64,000 bases of DNA from Flavobacterium palustre (GCF_014639535.1 NZ_BMGA01000004.1:186001-250000), one strand, 5' to 3'; shown: positions 1-9,763, counted from the first letter of the stretch. A program made the numbers and translations. The notes: generated by a model not told the origin, from the letters alone.

Positions 1-269
1 TTATTACAGGAGGAAAAAACTATTACAAATAAAACACTGATTACACTTAATATTTTTTTCATTTTAGCAGCTTCTTTTAAACTAGCAAACAACTTCTCTT
101 AACCTACATTATATTTTACACAACTATTAGTATTGATAAGCTCAACAAAAATTGACTAACAATTCGCTGCCGCACGAATCCTTTCGTGTGACACATCTTA
201 TTTTATATACCAATTTGTAAAGTTTACAACATCACTCATCAACAAAAACTTTACAAAAAGTCTAAAATA
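1..269. other. Intergenic region at window edge, no gene seen
   Basis: No convincing coding frame is visible in this AT-rich stretch beyond the infB terminator. It holds a small inverted repeat, CACGA (173-177) with TCGTG (184-188). It could be the 5' region or tail of a gene lying outside the window. Confidence 0.5.
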
Positions 270-270
270 C

Positions 271-298
271 AAAAAATCCCGAAGAATCGGGATTTTCT
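271..298 (-). terminator. Rho-independent terminator of the rimP-nusA-infB operon
   Basis: The inverted repeat AAATCCCGA / TCGGGATTT lies just past the infB stop. Read on the minus strand it is followed by a T run. Its stem core is the TCCCGA..TCGGGA palindrome that recurs elsewhere in the window. Confidence 0.85.
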
Positions 299-323
299 TA
301 TGAATTTATATATGATTGAAATA

Positions 324-3248
324 TTATTTCAATTTTTTCTTGATTGCTACTTCGTGGTAAGCTTCAATAACATCGTATTCTTCAATATCATTGAATCCTT
401 TAATCTGAATACCACAATCGTAACCTTTGGTTACTTCTTTCACATCGTCTTTAAAACGTTTCAATGCAACTAATTCACCTTCGTGAACTACCACTCCGGA
501 TCTGATAACTCTAATTTTTGCCTGGCGTGTAATTTTACCATCGGTAACCATACATCCTGCAATAGAACCAACTTTAGAAATTTTGAAAATCTCTCTAATT
601 TCAGCAGTTCCTAATACTTCCTCTTTCATTTCAGGAGCAAGCATTCCTTCCATTGCATCTTTCAAGTCATCAATTGCCGCATAGATAATTGAGTAGTAAC
701 GGATGTCGATTTCTTCTTTATCAGCAAGCTGTCTTGCATTTCCGGCAGGACGAACGTTAAATCCAATAATGATGGCATCTGAAGCAGAAGCTAACATAAC
801 GTCAGTTTCGGTAATGGCACCAACTCCTTTATGAATGATATTAATTTGAATTTCTTCAGTTGACAATTTAGAGAACGAATCAGACAATGCCTCAACAGAA
901 CCATCCACGTCTCCTTTAAGGATTACGTTCAATTCTTTAAATTGACCTAATGCGATACGACGTCCAATTTCGTCAAGCGTAATATGACGTTGTGTACGTA
1001 CTGACTGCTCACGCATTAATTGAGAACGTTTAGCAGCAATTTGTTTTGCTTCTTTTTCGTCTTCAAATACATTAAACTTATCACCGGCTGTAGGTGCTCC
1101 ATCCAAACCTAAAATAGATACCGGAGTTGAAGGTCCCGCTGCAGTAATCACATGTCCGCGTTCATCCTGCATCGCTTTCACTTTACCATGATGTTTACCT
1201 GCTAGCAAATAATCTCCAATTTTTAAAGTTCCATGTTGTACCATGATAGTAGAAACGTATCCTTTTCCTTTATCTAAGAATGCCTCTACTACAGCTCCTT
1301 GGGCAGGTTTATTAGGATTTGATTTCAAATCCAAAATTTCAGCCTCTAACAATACTTTTTCCAAAAGATCTTTTACACCAAGACCTGTTTTAGCAGAAAT
1401 ATCATGAGATTGGATTTTACCTCCCCATTCCTCGATAAGCAAGTTCATACCAGCTAATCTTTCTTTAATCTTATCTGGATTCGCGTTTGGTTTATCTATT
1501 TTATTAATTGCAAAAATAATTGGCACACCAGCAGCCTGAGCGTGAGAAATTGCTTCCTTGGTTTGTGGCATGATGTCATCATCAGCCGCAATCACAATAA
1601 TAACAATATCCGTTAACTGAGCTCCACGGGCACGCATCGCTGTAAACGCCTCGTGACCTGGTGTATCTAAGAAAGCAATTTTTTGACCATTATCCAAAGT
1701 TACTCCATAAGCTCCAATATGCTGTGTAATACCACCTGACTCACCAGCAATTACATTCTCTTTACGGATATAATCCAGCAAGGAAGTCTTACCATGGTCA
1801 ACGTGACCCATTACCGTAACAATCGGTGCTCTGTTTACTAAGTCTTCTTCTTTATCTTCAACAACCTCGATAGCTTCTTCGATATCTACAGTAATGAACT
1901 CAACATCATAACCAAACTCGTCTGCAACAATTGTTAATGTTTCCGCATCCAAACGTTGATTCATCGTAACCATGATTCCTAAAGACATACAAGTTCCAAT
2001 TACCTTCGTAATAGGCACATCCATCATGATAGCGATTTCACCTACAGTTACAAACTCAGTTACTTTAAGAATTTTACTTTCTTCATCTAAAGCTCTTTGT
2101 TCGTCATCTGATTTCTGACGGTGTGTATCTCTTTTATCTCTTCTGTATTTAGCCGCTTTAGATTTTCCTCCTTTTTTACCCTGAAGTTTTTCTAAAGTCT
2201 CTCTAATTTGATTTTTAACTTCCTCTTCTGTCGGCTCAACCTTAGCCACAATAGCAGGACGATTTCCTTTTACAAATCCCGGTCTGGCACCTCTGTCTCC
2301 TCTATTAGCATTAAATCCACCACCTGTGTTAGGTGTTATTTTATTTGGATTTGGAGCACCCGGAGTTCTGGGAGCATTGGATGTATTAGGAGCAGTTGGA
2401 GTTCCCGGCTTAGGCGCAATTCTCTTACGCTTATTTTTATTTGCATTAGCTCCGGCAGCACCAGGAGTACCCGGCTTGTTGGCAGCTATTTTAGGATCTT
2501 CTTTTTTCTTCTTAGGTTTATTGAATTGAGACAAATCGATTACCTGACCTGTAAGAGTAGCACCTGAAAGTTTTTGGTATTGAGTAGCTATTGCTTCTTC
2601 AACCGGTGCTTCGTCAGTTTTTGGAGTTTCTTTCTCAACTTTAACTGTTTCTTTAAGTTGCGGCTTAGCTAAATTTTCTTTCTCTTCTTTTTTAGGTTCC
2701 TCTTTAGGAGCCACATTTTCTACAACAGCCTTAGCAGCTTCAGCAACGATAGGTTTTTCTTCTTTTTTGTCTGATTCGATTTTCTCCGGAGAACTAGTTT
2801 TAGCAGCTGGTTTATCTTCTGCAACTTCAGGTTTAGGAGCTACTGTTTTTTCTTCAACTACAGGAGGAGTAGTTTTTATAGGATTCAAATCAATTTTGCC
2901 AACTTGTACAGGTCCTGAAATTACAGCTCTTGCTTTAATTACCTCCTGTTGTTGTCTTTGTAATTCTTCCTCTTGCTTACGTTTCTCTTCTACTTCTTTA
3001 TCACGCTCAATACGTAAAGCCTCTTTTTCTTTTCTTTTCTCCTCACTCACTTCTTTCGAAGCCTCTTTTTTCCCTCTGTCACCCGCAAACTGACCGCACA
3101 AGACATCGTACACTTCATTAGAAATTTTTGTGTTCGGATTGGACTCTATCGCAATCCCTTTATCTTTAAGATAATCCACAGCTCTTTCTAAAGAAATATT
3201 CAATTCCCTTAAAACTTTGTTTATTCTTATTACTCTCTCTTCAGACAT
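324..3248 (-). CDS. infB: Translation initiation factor IF-2
   Basis: This is the GTPase that delivers initiator tRNA to the 30S subunit and promotes subunit joining. The 974-residue protein starts with a small IF2-N helix domain (about 1-55). A long Lys/Glu/Pro/Asn-rich low-complexity linker follows, with a basic Pro-Gly-Thr and Asn-rich stretch around 250-330. The second IF2-N domain and the G domain come next. GTPase motifs are plain: GHVDHGKTS (G1), DTPGHEAF (G3) and NKID (G4). Domains II to IV follow, ending in the C-terminal beta-barrel that binds fMet-tRNA. It is the last gene of rimP-nusA-infB, 52 bp after nusA, and is followed by an intrinsic terminator. The length and Asn/Pro-rich linker are usual for Bacteroidota IF-2. 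Identification is secure. Confidence 0.98.
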   Translation of the reverse strand: MSEERVIRINKVLRELNISLERAVDYLKDKGIAIESNPNTKISNEVYDVLCGQFAGDRGKKEASKEVSEEKRKEKEALRIERDKEVEEKRKQEEELQRQQQEVIKARAVISGPVQVGKIDLNPIKTTPPVVEEKTVAPKPEVAEDKPAAKTSSPEKIESDKKEEKPIVAEAAKAVVENVAPKEEPKKEEKENLAKPQLKETVKVEKETPKTDEAPVEEAIATQYQKLSGATLTGQVIDLSQFNKPKKKKEDPKIAANKPGTPGAAGANANKNKRKRIAPKPGTPTAPNTSNAPRTPGAPNPNKITPNTGGGFNANRGDRGARPGFVKGNRPAIVAKVEPTEEEVKNQIRETLEKLQGKKGGKSKAAKYRRDKRDTHRQKSDDEQRALDEESKILKVTEFVTVGEIAIMMDVPITKVIGTCMSLGIMVTMNQRLDAETLTIVADEFGYDVEFITVDIEEAIEVVEDKEEDLVNRAPIVTVMGHVDHGKTSLLDYIRKENVIAGESGGITQHIGAYGVTLDNGQKIAFLDTPGHEAFTAMRARGAQLTDIVIIVIAADDDIMPQTKEAISHAQAAGVPIIFAINKIDKPNANPDKIKERLAGMNLLIEEWGGKIQSHDISAKTGLGVKDLLEKVLLEAEILDLKSNPNKPAQGAVVEAFLDKGKGYVSTIMVQHGTLKIGDYLLAGKHHGKVKAMQDERGHVITAAGPSTPVSILGLDGAPTAGDKFNVFEDEKEAKQIAAKRSQLMREQSVRTQRHITLDEIGRRIALGQFKELNVILKGDVDGSVEALSDSFSKLSTEEIQINIIHKGVGAITETDVMLASASDAIIIGFNVRPAGNARQLADKEEIDIRYYSIIYAAIDDLKDAMEGMLAPEMKEEVLGTAEIREIFKISKVGSIAGCMVTDGKITRQAKIRVIRSGVVVHEGELVALKRFKDDVKEVTKGYDCGIQIKGFNDIEEYDVIEAYHEVAIKKKLK

Positions 3249-3300
3249 ATAACCTTTTTAATATTACCTATTTTCGTTGTGTTGCTAGAAGTACATAGGA

Positions 3301-4554
3301 CTAACTATCGAACTCTTCTTTCAATATTTTCATTACATCCAGAATTGTTTCCTCTTCTAAATCAGTTCTTCTTACTAAATCTTCTACATCGTGTTTCAAA
3401 ATACTTTTTGCAGTATCCAATCCGATTTTTGCAAATTCTTCGATAATCCACTCTTCGATTTCATCTGAAAACTCTGTTAATTCAACATCATCTTCATCTG
3501 CGGTAGTTCCTTCAACATCTCCTTCTCTGATAACATCCAACTCATAACCTGTTAACAAACCTGCTAATTTAATGTTGTGTCCTCCTCTACCAATAGCTTT
3601 TGAAACCTCTTCTAATTTTAAAAACACCTCAGCTCTTTTAGCTTCTTCATTAATTTTAATCGAAGAAACCTTTGCAGGACTCAATGCTCTTGTAATAAAC
3701 AATTGAATATTATTAGTATAATTGATAACATCAATGTTTTCATTTCCTAATTCACGTACAATTCCGTGAATACGGGAACCTTTCATTCCCACACAAGCCC
3801 CTACCGGATCAATTCTGTCATCATAAGAATCCACAGCTACTTTTGCTTTTTCACCCGGAATTCTCACTACTTTTTTAATCATAATCAAACCGTCGAAAAC
3901 CTCCGGAATTTCCTGCTCAAATAATTTCTCCAAAAACTTCTCAGAAGTTCTGGACATAATAATCTGAGGTTTGTTTCCTTTCAATTCAACGCTTTCAATA
4001 ATTCCGCGTACATTATCTCCTTTACGGAAGAAATCAGATGGAATTTGTTTTTCTTTTGGCAAAACAATTTCATTTCCTTCATCATCCACAAGAATAACAA
4101 CTCTTGGTCTTACGTGGTGTACTTCGGCGGTGTAAATATCACCAATTAAATCTTTAAATTGCTTATAAAGATTTGTATTATCATGTTCATGGATTTTAGA
4201 AATCAGGTTTTGGCGCAATGCCAAAATAGCTCTTCTTCCCAAATCAATCAATTTTACCTCTTCAGAAACTTCCTCTCCAATTTCAAAATCTGCTTCGATT
4301 TTTCTAGCCTCAGTTAAAGTAATCTCTTCATTTTCGAAATCTAAATCTTCATCAGCAACGATTACTCTTCTTCTCCAAATTTCCATATCTCCCTTATCAG
4401 GATTGATAATGATATCGAAATTATCATCTGAACCGTATTTTTTCTTCAATGCATTTCTAAATACATCTTCTAAAATTGCCATAAGCGTTACACGATCAAT
4501 AAGTTTATCATCTTTAAACTCTGAAAATGAATCGATTAATGCTAAATTTTCCAT
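3301..4554 (-). CDS. nusA: Transcription termination/antitermination factor NusA
   Basis: NusA binds RNA polymerase and nascent RNA, modulating pausing, termination and antitermination. The 417-residue protein has the N-terminal polymerase-binding domain (about 1-125), an S1 domain (about 130-200, containing GDNVRGIIESVEL) and tandem KH domains. The signature DPVGACVGMKGSRI is KH1, and AIGRGGHNIKLAG is KH2. It lacks the long acidic repeats of the enterobacterial protein, which is normal outside Proteobacteria. It sits between rimP (13-bp gap) and infB, the near-universal order. In E. coli NusA controls its own operon by termination in the leader. The leader hairpin found here upstream of rimP would suit a similar loop, but that is inference. 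Confidence 0.98.
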   Translation of the reverse strand: MENLALIDSFSEFKDDKLIDRVTLMAILEDVFRNALKKKYGSDDNFDIIINPDKGDMEIWRRRVIVADEDLDFENEEITLTEARKIEADFEIGEEVSEEVKLIDLGRRAILALRQNLISKIHEHDNTNLYKQFKDLIGDIYTAEVHHVRPRVVILVDDEGNEIVLPKEKQIPSDFFRKGDNVRGIIESVELKGNKPQIIMSRTSEKFLEKLFEQEIPEVFDGLIMIKKVVRIPGEKAKVAVDSYDDRIDPVGACVGMKGSRIHGIVRELGNENIDVINYTNNIQLFITRALSPAKVSSIKINEEAKRAEVFLKLEEVSKAIGRGGHNIKLAGLLTGYELDVIREGDVEGTTADEDDVELTEFSDEIEEWIIEEFAKIGLDTAKSILKHDVEDLVRRTDLEEETILDVMKILKEEFDS

Positions 4555-4567
4555 GCGAATTCTTTAA

Positions 4568-5032
4568 TTAAAATGTTACTGTAACAACTGCCTCTTTGAT
4601 TTCTGTATAAGGTATTTGTTGTTCTTTCTGTACTGTTTCTTTTCCTTTCCCTACTTTTTTAGGCTCTCTTGCTTTCCAAGACAAAATTATGAAATCTTCA
4701 TTAGCATCAACTAATTCAGCTTCAATTTTTTCAGTATTTGTAGTCACAATCAGGGTTCTACCAATATTTTTCACGTATTGACGAACCATCTTTAATGGAG
4801 ATCCTACACCTACCGAAGCCACCTCTAAAGAATAATCCTGCTCTTCTCTATCCAGATTACTCTCTATTGCCCGACTAATATCAATACAGTCCTGCAAAAT
4901 TACACCATTATCATCATCTAAAGTTATCATAACTTTAAATGCGTCAGTAATAGTAAGATCTATCAAAAAAAGCGTAGGTCTTTCTTCAAGAGCCTTCTCC
5001 AATAACGTATTTACTTTCTCTTTAAATGTCAT
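4568..5032 (-). CDS. rimP: Ribosome maturation factor RimP
   Basis: RimP helps assemble the 30S subunit. The protein has the alpha/beta N-terminal domain (about 1-75, with [19 protein letters not shown] and CIDISRAIE) and an SH3-like C-terminal domain with the family motif [15 protein letters not shown] place the start at the ATG at 5032 (154 residues, MTFKEKV). A further in-frame ATG at 5056 lies in the loop of a strong terminator-like hairpin. Starting there would put the start codon inside that stem-loop. It is the first gene of rimP-nusA-infB. The protein ends with a Lys-rich loop and a short beta segment, as in other flavobacterial members. Confidence 0.93.
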   Translation of the reverse strand: MTFKEKVNTLLEKALEERPTLFLIDLTITDAFKVMITLDDDNGVILQDCIDISRAIESNLDREEQDYSLEVASVGVGSPLKMVRQYVKNIGRTLIVTTNTEKIEAELVDANEDFIILSWKAREPKKVGKGKETVQKEQQIPYTEIKEAVVTVTF

Positions 5033-5045
5033 ATTTTTTATAAAA

Positions 5046-5067
5046 AGAGGGGACATTTAGTCCCCTC
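5046..5067 (-). terminator. Leader hairpin (putative attenuator) before rimP-nusA-infB
   Basis: On the minus strand GAGGGGAC and GTCCCCTC form a perfect 8-bp, GC-rich stem around a TAAAT-type loop. TTTTTAT follows immediately. This is the form of an intrinsic terminator, and it lies between the promoter (5096-5103) and the rimP start (5032). Confidence 0.7.
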
Positions 5068-5095
5068 ATTATCTAGATTTTAATAAATAACGGCA

Positions 5096-5125
5096 CAAAT
5101 ATAGTGTTTATTTTTATAAACCAAA
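5096..5125 (-). promoter_or_regulatory. Flavobacterial promoter of rimP-nusA-infB
   Basis: The minus strand reads TTTG, an 18-nt spacer, then TATATTTG (the -7 box, complement of 5096-5103). This matches the Bacteroidota consensus TTTG-N17-23-TAnnTTTG. The predicted start near 5090 gives a leader of about 58 nt holding the hairpin at 5046-5067. Confidence 0.75.
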
Positions 5126-5209
5126 AATAATTGATTGCTGTAAAATTATTCCTTACCTTTATTATTACTTTAAAAACCCAACTTCTAAACCCTTCCAAAG
5201 AGCAAAACC

Positions 5210-6034
5210 ATGAAACGAATCCTTGTACCTACCGATTTCTCAACACGAGCTGAAAACGCTTTAAAAGCAGCAGCTCAAATAGCCCGAAAGAACAATTGCG
5301 AAATTCACCTTTTGCACATGCTGGAAATACCAAGCCAAATGAATGACGCCATCACAGGAGGAGCTGCCATTCCGGAAATCATGTTGTTTCTACAAAAAGC
5401 AAAAGAAACTATGCAGTTCATTAAAGAAAAAAACTACCTGCAAGGAATCACTGTAATCGATTTTATTCAATTAGAAAAGGCCTCTCATGGCATCCTATCC
5501 TTTATCAACAAAGAAGAAATAGACTTAGTTGTTATGGGATCTAATGGCGTTTCAGGAATTGAAGAACTTATACTAGGATCCAATACTGAAAAAGTAGTCC
5601 GACTATCTCCGGTTCCCGTAATTGTTATTAAGGAAGAAATCAATGATTTCAATCCGACTAATATAGTTTTCGCTTCTGATTTTTCGGAAGAAATAAAAAA
5701 ACCATTCCAAAAAATCCTTGATTTTGCTAAATTATTTGACGCCAAACTAAATCTGGTAACAATATGCACCCCGAACAGCTTTAAAACCACCGCTATCGCC
5801 AATAAAATACTAAATGAATTTATTAGTAAATTTGAAGTAAAGAACTATTCATTCCATATTTACAACGATTTAAACATAGAAAAAGGCATCATTCATTTTG
5901 CAAAAGACATCAACACCGATTTAATCAGTCTCTGCACACACGGAAGAACAGGTCTTTCTCATTTCTTTACAGGAAGTATCAGCGAAGACCTGGCCAATCA
6001 CGCATCCAAACCTCTTTTAGTATTAAAAATATAA
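5210..6034 (+). CDS. Universal stress protein, two tandem UspA domains
   Basis: A cytoplasmic nucleotide-binding stress protein made of two UspA-type Rossmann-like domains (about 1-140 and 148-274). Domain 1 begins MKRILVPTDFS and ends with the ATP-binding pattern G-x2-G-x9-G-S (G110 to S124), then PVPVIVIK. Domain 2 has HGRTGLSHFFTGS, with a shorter spacing between the second and third glycines, then KPLLVLKI. Domain 1 therefore looks ATP-binding and domain 2 somewhat divergent. It is transcribed alone, divergent from rimP, and ends just before a strong hairpin terminator shared with the convergent tRNA-Gln. The precise role is unknown; such tandem proteins are common in flavobacteria. Confidence 0.9.
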   Translation: MKRILVPTDFSTRAENALKAAAQIARKNNCEIHLLHMLEIPSQMNDAITGGAAIPEIMLFLQKAKETMQFIKEKNYLQGITVIDFIQLEKASHGILSFINKEEIDLVVMGSNGVSGIEELILGSNTEKVVRLSPVPVIVIKEEINDFNPTNIVFASDFSEEIKKPFQKILDFAKLFDAKLNLVTICTPNSFKTTAIANKILNEFISKFEVKNYSFHIYNDLNIEKGIIHFAKDINTDLISLCTHGRTGLSHFFTGSISEDLANHASKPLLVLKI

Positions 6035-6052
6035 AACAAAAGTTTACCGCAT

Positions 6053-6085
6053 AAAAAAAGTCCCGATTAAATCGGGACTTTTTTG
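6053..6085. terminator. Bidirectional terminator between usp and tRNA-Gln
   Basis: AGTCCCGAT / ATCGGGACT forms a 9-bp stem (6060-6079) with an A run on the left and a T run on the right. It can serve both the plus-strand usp gene and the minus-strand tRNA gene. It contains the TCCCGA..TCGGGA palindrome. Confidence 0.85.
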
Positions 6086-6156
6086 TTGGCCTACTAGGAC
6101 TCGAACCTAGAAAGACGGCACCAAAAACCGTAGTGTTACCATTACACCATAGGCCA
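6086..6156 (-). tRNA. tRNA-Gln (anticodon TTG)
   Basis: The minus strand folds into a complete cloverleaf of 71 nt. The acceptor stem TGGCCTA / TAGGCCA carries discriminator A. The anticodon stem ACGGT / GCCGT closes loop TTTTGGT with anticodon TTG. The T arm has loop TTCGAGT. No CCA is encoded, as usual in this phylum. Confidence 0.95.
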
Positions 6157-6395
6157 TTCCTTATTTGCCTTACATCACTGTTGTTTTGTTTAGCGAGTGC
6201 AAATTTAGAGCATTTTCTAGTTTCCGCAAATTTTTTTTGGTTTTTTTTCGAAAAAAAATTCAAAAAACAAAAACCATACTCAAAATCAACACATTAAAAA
6301 TCCCATTTGTTTTCTAGAAAATTTTGTTAATGCCTACAACCTTAAATAAAAAAACATTTTCTTTGTAACTCGAAAAATTAACTAAATTTTACTAC

Positions 6396-9300
6396 ATGAA
6401 CAAGGAGTCTTTCAATTTCAAAAGATGGAATACAATCATAGGATGGATTGCTTTTGGAATCGCATTAATAACCTATTCTCTTACTGTTGAGCCCACAATG
6501 AGTTTTTGGGATTGTGGAGAATACATTGCCACAGCAGCAAAACTAGAAGTAGGTCACCCACCGGGAGCTCCTTTATTCCAAATGATTGGTGCCTTTTTTG
6601 CCATGTTTGCTTCAAGTGCAGAACACATCGCCCTGATGGTCAACATGACTTCCGTTTTCTCCAGTGCTTTTACAATCCTTTTTATGTTTTGGTCATCAAC
6701 TATTATTTTAAAAAAAATAGTCGATAACGATGAAGAACCAAACAAAAACAATGATATCGCAATCTTAGGAAGCTCACTCGTAGGTGCTTTAGCCTACACT
6801 TTTTCCGATAGTTTTTGGTTCAATGCCACAGAGGCCGAGGTTTACGCTATGGCATCCTTACTCATCGCTTTACTTTTCTGGCTGGGACTGCGCTGGGAAC
6901 AGGATATGGACAAACCAAGAGGCAACAAATGGCTACTCATTATTTGCTTAGTAACCGGTTTATCATTTGGTGTTCACTTTATGGCATTATTAACCATCCC
7001 GGCAATAGGATTCTTATATTATTTTAAAAACTACAAAACGATAACTGTAAAAAACTTCATCATTGCCAATGTAGTAGTAATTTCAGTTTTGTTATTTATT
7101 TTCAAATTATTACTCCCTTTAACAATGGCATTTTTTGCCAAAACAGAGGTTTTCACCGTAAACAGCCTTGGAATGCCTTTTGACTCAGGAACTATTCTAG
7201 CTGCCTTAGCATTAATAGCTGCTTTCTATTTTGGATTAAAATACACCAAAAACAAAGGTTTGGTAACTTACAACACACTTATACTTTGCATATTATTCAT
7301 CTTAATTGGTTTCTCTACCTGGTTAATGTTGCCTATTCGTGCCAATGCCAATGTAATTATTAACGAAAACAAACCTTCAGATGCACGAGAAGTACTAGCT
7401 TACTACAACCGTGAACAATATGGCTCCAACCCATTGTTTTACGGCCCACAATACACAGAAGCCTTTGCCGGACTGGATCCTGAAAACCCTTACCGCGACA
7501 AAGCACCTAACTACGAAAGAGATTACAAAACAGGAAAATATGTTATTGTAAACAATTATAAAAATGCCGAACAGAACAGTGACGATGCTCAGAAATCATT
7601 TTTACCAAGAATGTGGAGTACAGGCAATATTGAAAACTACATTAATTTTACAAACCCACCACAGTTTACCATCAATCCTAACTATCCTTACGAAAATGAT
7701 TTGGTAAAATACGGTATTGATGCCAGTAAACTCTCTGAAGAAGATTACAATCGTGCTATAGCTCAATTAAAAAACGAAGTAGAAAAAACAGTCTCAGAAT
7801 TCAGACAGGCTTATGCTCAAAAACAAATAGACAACGAAGGCTATGTCAAATTCTTAAGCAGCTACAGCGATTACTTAATCATTGAAAAACCTGCCATGAC
7901 CGACAATCTTAGTTTCATGGTCGAATATCAATTTGGCTATATGTACTGGAGATACTTAATGTGGAATTTTGTAGGACGTCAAAGTGACAATCAGGGAAGA
8001 TACGGGAATGAGGATGGAAACTGGCTAAGCGGAATTAAATTTATTGACGAAATTCATTTAGGCTCACAAGACAACTTACCTACTGACGCTTTAAACAATA
8101 AAGGTCGCAATGTTTATTATTTTATTCCTTTTATTCTTGGGCTTATCGGACTAATGCACCACGCCAGCAAAAACCTAAAAAGTTTTTATGTATTAGCTGT
8201 TTTATTCCTTTTTACCGGAATAGCATTAAAAATTTACCTAAACGAAAGACCTTTTGAACCTCGTGAGCGAGATTATGCCTTAGTAGGTTCATTCTATGTA
8301 TTTGCTATCTGGATTGGACTAGGCGTTTATTCATTATATGAAAGCGCCAAAAAATATGTAAACCCAAAAATTGCCGGACCAGCTATTATAGCAGCCTCTT
8401 TATTGACGGCTCCTGTTTTAATGGCTGCACAAAACTGGGACGATCATGACCGTTCAGGCAAATACACTGCTCTTGCCATGGCAAAGAACTATTTAAACTC
8501 TTGTGATAAAGATGCCATCTTGTTCACCATAGGAGACAACGATACCTTCCCGCTATGGTATGCACAAGAAATTGAAGGCATCAGGACCGATATAAAAATC
8601 GTCAACACCAGTCTTTTTATGACAGACTGGTACATCGATCAAATGAAAACGAAAACCTACGAGTCAGAACCGTTACCTATTTCGTTTACACACGATCAAT
8701 ATGTAGGAGACAAACTAGACTATGTAGTAAGTATTCCAAAAATAAAAAGCCGATGGACTGTAAAAAGTTTTATGGACTTTATAAAACATCCTAAATCTAC
8801 TGTTGATATGGCCAATGGTCAGACCATTCATTTCTACCCTACAAATCAGGTTAGAATTCCGGTGGACAAAAACAGCATCATCAAAAGCAAAATGGTCGCC
8901 GCAAAAGATTACGACTCGATTGTTCCTTATATCGATATTGACATCAAAGGAAGTGCTTTGTACAAAAACCGACTGATGATGTTAGATCTTATTGCTAACA
9001 ACAACTGGAAAAGACCTATTTATTTCAGCGGTGGTGCTTTTGAAGATGAAGAATATTTATGGATGAAAGATTACCTGCAACTAGACGGTATGGTTTACAA
9101 ATTAATCCCTGTTAAAACAAGCATTCCTAAAGACGGAAATCCTATGGAAATGGGACAAATCGATGCGGATAAAATGTACAACATCATTATGAAATGGGAC
9201 TGGGGTAACAGCGACGGAAACATATACCATGATCCGGAAACACGCAGAGAAAGCATCACTTACAGAACCAATCTATCCAGATTGACCGACCAACTGATTA

Positions 9301-9674
9301 AAGAAAACAAAATAGAAAAAGCCAAAAAGGTAATTGAGTTGGCTATGCAAAAAATGCCATTTGACAAATTTGGTTACTACTCTTTACTGGAACCATTTAC
9401 CAACAACTATTATCAAGTAGGTGAAAAAGCAAAAGCGCACGAACTCCTTGATAAACTAATTGGCAAGTACAAAGAAAACCTAAACTACTACAGTAAAATG
9501 AGCGCATCTGATCAGTCAGACATAGCAATAGATATTGTTACTGACATCGAAAGATACAGAGCTTTACTGGAAGTAATGAAGAAAAATAACGACACCGCTT
9601 TCTTTCAAAAGAACCGAGTGACATTCAATACTTATATTGATATCTTCCAACGTTTTGGACGCGATAAAGAATAA
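6396..9674 (+). CDS. DUF2723 (TMEM260-like) multi-pass membrane protein, probable GT-C glycosyltransferase
   Basis: A 1092-residue protein. The N-terminal half has many hydrophobic segments (about 12-345 and 575-680), and the soluble C-terminal half probably faces the periplasm. The first loop carries the family signature FWDCGEYIATAAKLEVGHPPG (about residues 38-57), with acidic D39 and E42 where GT-C glycosyltransferases keep catalytic acids. DUF2723 is related to eukaryotic TMEM260, an O-mannosyltransferase. By inference this may be a protein O-glycosyltransferase using a polyprenyl-linked sugar. The C-terminal 150 residues are helical and TPR-like. It is a single transcription unit closed by a hairpin terminator. 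Family assignment is firm; substrate is not known from sequence. Confidence 0.85.
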   Translation: MNKESFNFKRWNTIIGWIAFGIALITYSLTVEPTMSFWDCGEYIATAAKLEVGHPPGAPLFQMIGAFFAMFASSAEHIALMVNMTSVFSSAFTILFMFWSSTIILKKIVDNDEEPNKNNDIAILGSSLVGALAYTFSDSFWFNATEAEVYAMASLLIALLFWLGLRWEQDMDKPRGNKWLLIICLVTGLSFGVHFMALLTIPAIGFLYYFKNYKTITVKNFIIANVVVISVLLFIFKLLLPLTMAFFAKTEVFTVNSLGMPFDSGTILAALALIAAFYFGLKYTKNKGLVTYNTLILCILFILIGFSTWLMLPIRANANVIINENKPSDAREVLAYYNREQYGSNPLFYGPQYTEAFAGLDPENPYRDKAPNYERDYKTGKYVIVNNYKNAEQNSDDAQKSFLPRMWSTGNIENYINFTNPPQFTINPNYPYENDLVKYGIDASKLSEEDYNRAIAQLKNEVEKTVSEFRQAYAQKQIDNEGYVKFLSSYSDYLIIEKPAMTDNLSFMVEYQFGYMYWRYLMWNFVGRQSDNQGRYGNEDGNWLSGIKFIDEIHLGSQDNLPTDALNNKGRNVYYFIPFILGLIGLMHHASKNLKSFYVLAVLFLFTGIALKIYLNERPFEPRERDYALVGSFYVFAIWIGLGVYSLYESAKKYVNPKIAGPAIIAASLLTAPVLMAAQNWDDHDRSGKYTALAMAKNYLNSCDKDAILFTIGDNDTFPLWYAQEIEGIRTDIKIVNTSLFMTDWYIDQMKTKTYESEPLPISFTHDQYVGDKLDYVVSIPKIKSRWTVKSFMDFIKHPKSTVDMANGQTIHFYPTNQVRIPVDKNSIIKSKMVAAKDYDSIVPYIDIDIKGSALYKNRLMMLDLIANNNWKRPIYFSGGAFEDEEYLWMKDYLQLDGMVYKLIPVKTSIPKDGNPMEMGQIDADKMYNIIMKWDWGNSDGNIYHDPETRRESITYRTNLSRLTDQLIKENKIEKAKKVIELAMQKMPFDKFGYYSLLEPFTNNYYQVGEKAKAHELLDKLIGKYKENLNYYSKMSASDQSDIAIDIVTDIERYRALLEVMKKNNDTAFFQKNRVTFNTYIDIFQRFGRDKE

Positions 9675-9691
9675 CAAACAATCTATTTCAT

Positions 9692-9738
9692 AAAAAATGT
9701 AGCAATCCTAACACAATAAAGATTGCTACATTTTTTTT
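9692..9738 (+). terminator. Rho-independent terminator after the DUF2723 gene
   Basis: A long stem, AATGTAGCAATC / GATTGCTACATT, is flanked by A and T runs. It lies 18 bp past the stop codon. Confidence 0.9.
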
Positions 9739-9763
9739 ATCTTTAATATCAAATTCAATTCAA

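Noticed and set aside
2208-3093. Plus-strand open frames of 60-119 codons opposite infB
   Set aside because: They mirror the low-complexity Lys/Glu/Pro-rich region of infB, have no homology signal and no promoter, and are artefacts of codon bias.
5979-6263. Minus-strand open frame spanning the tRNA-Gln gene
   Set aside because: It runs through the tRNA and terminator. Only the RNA gene is real.
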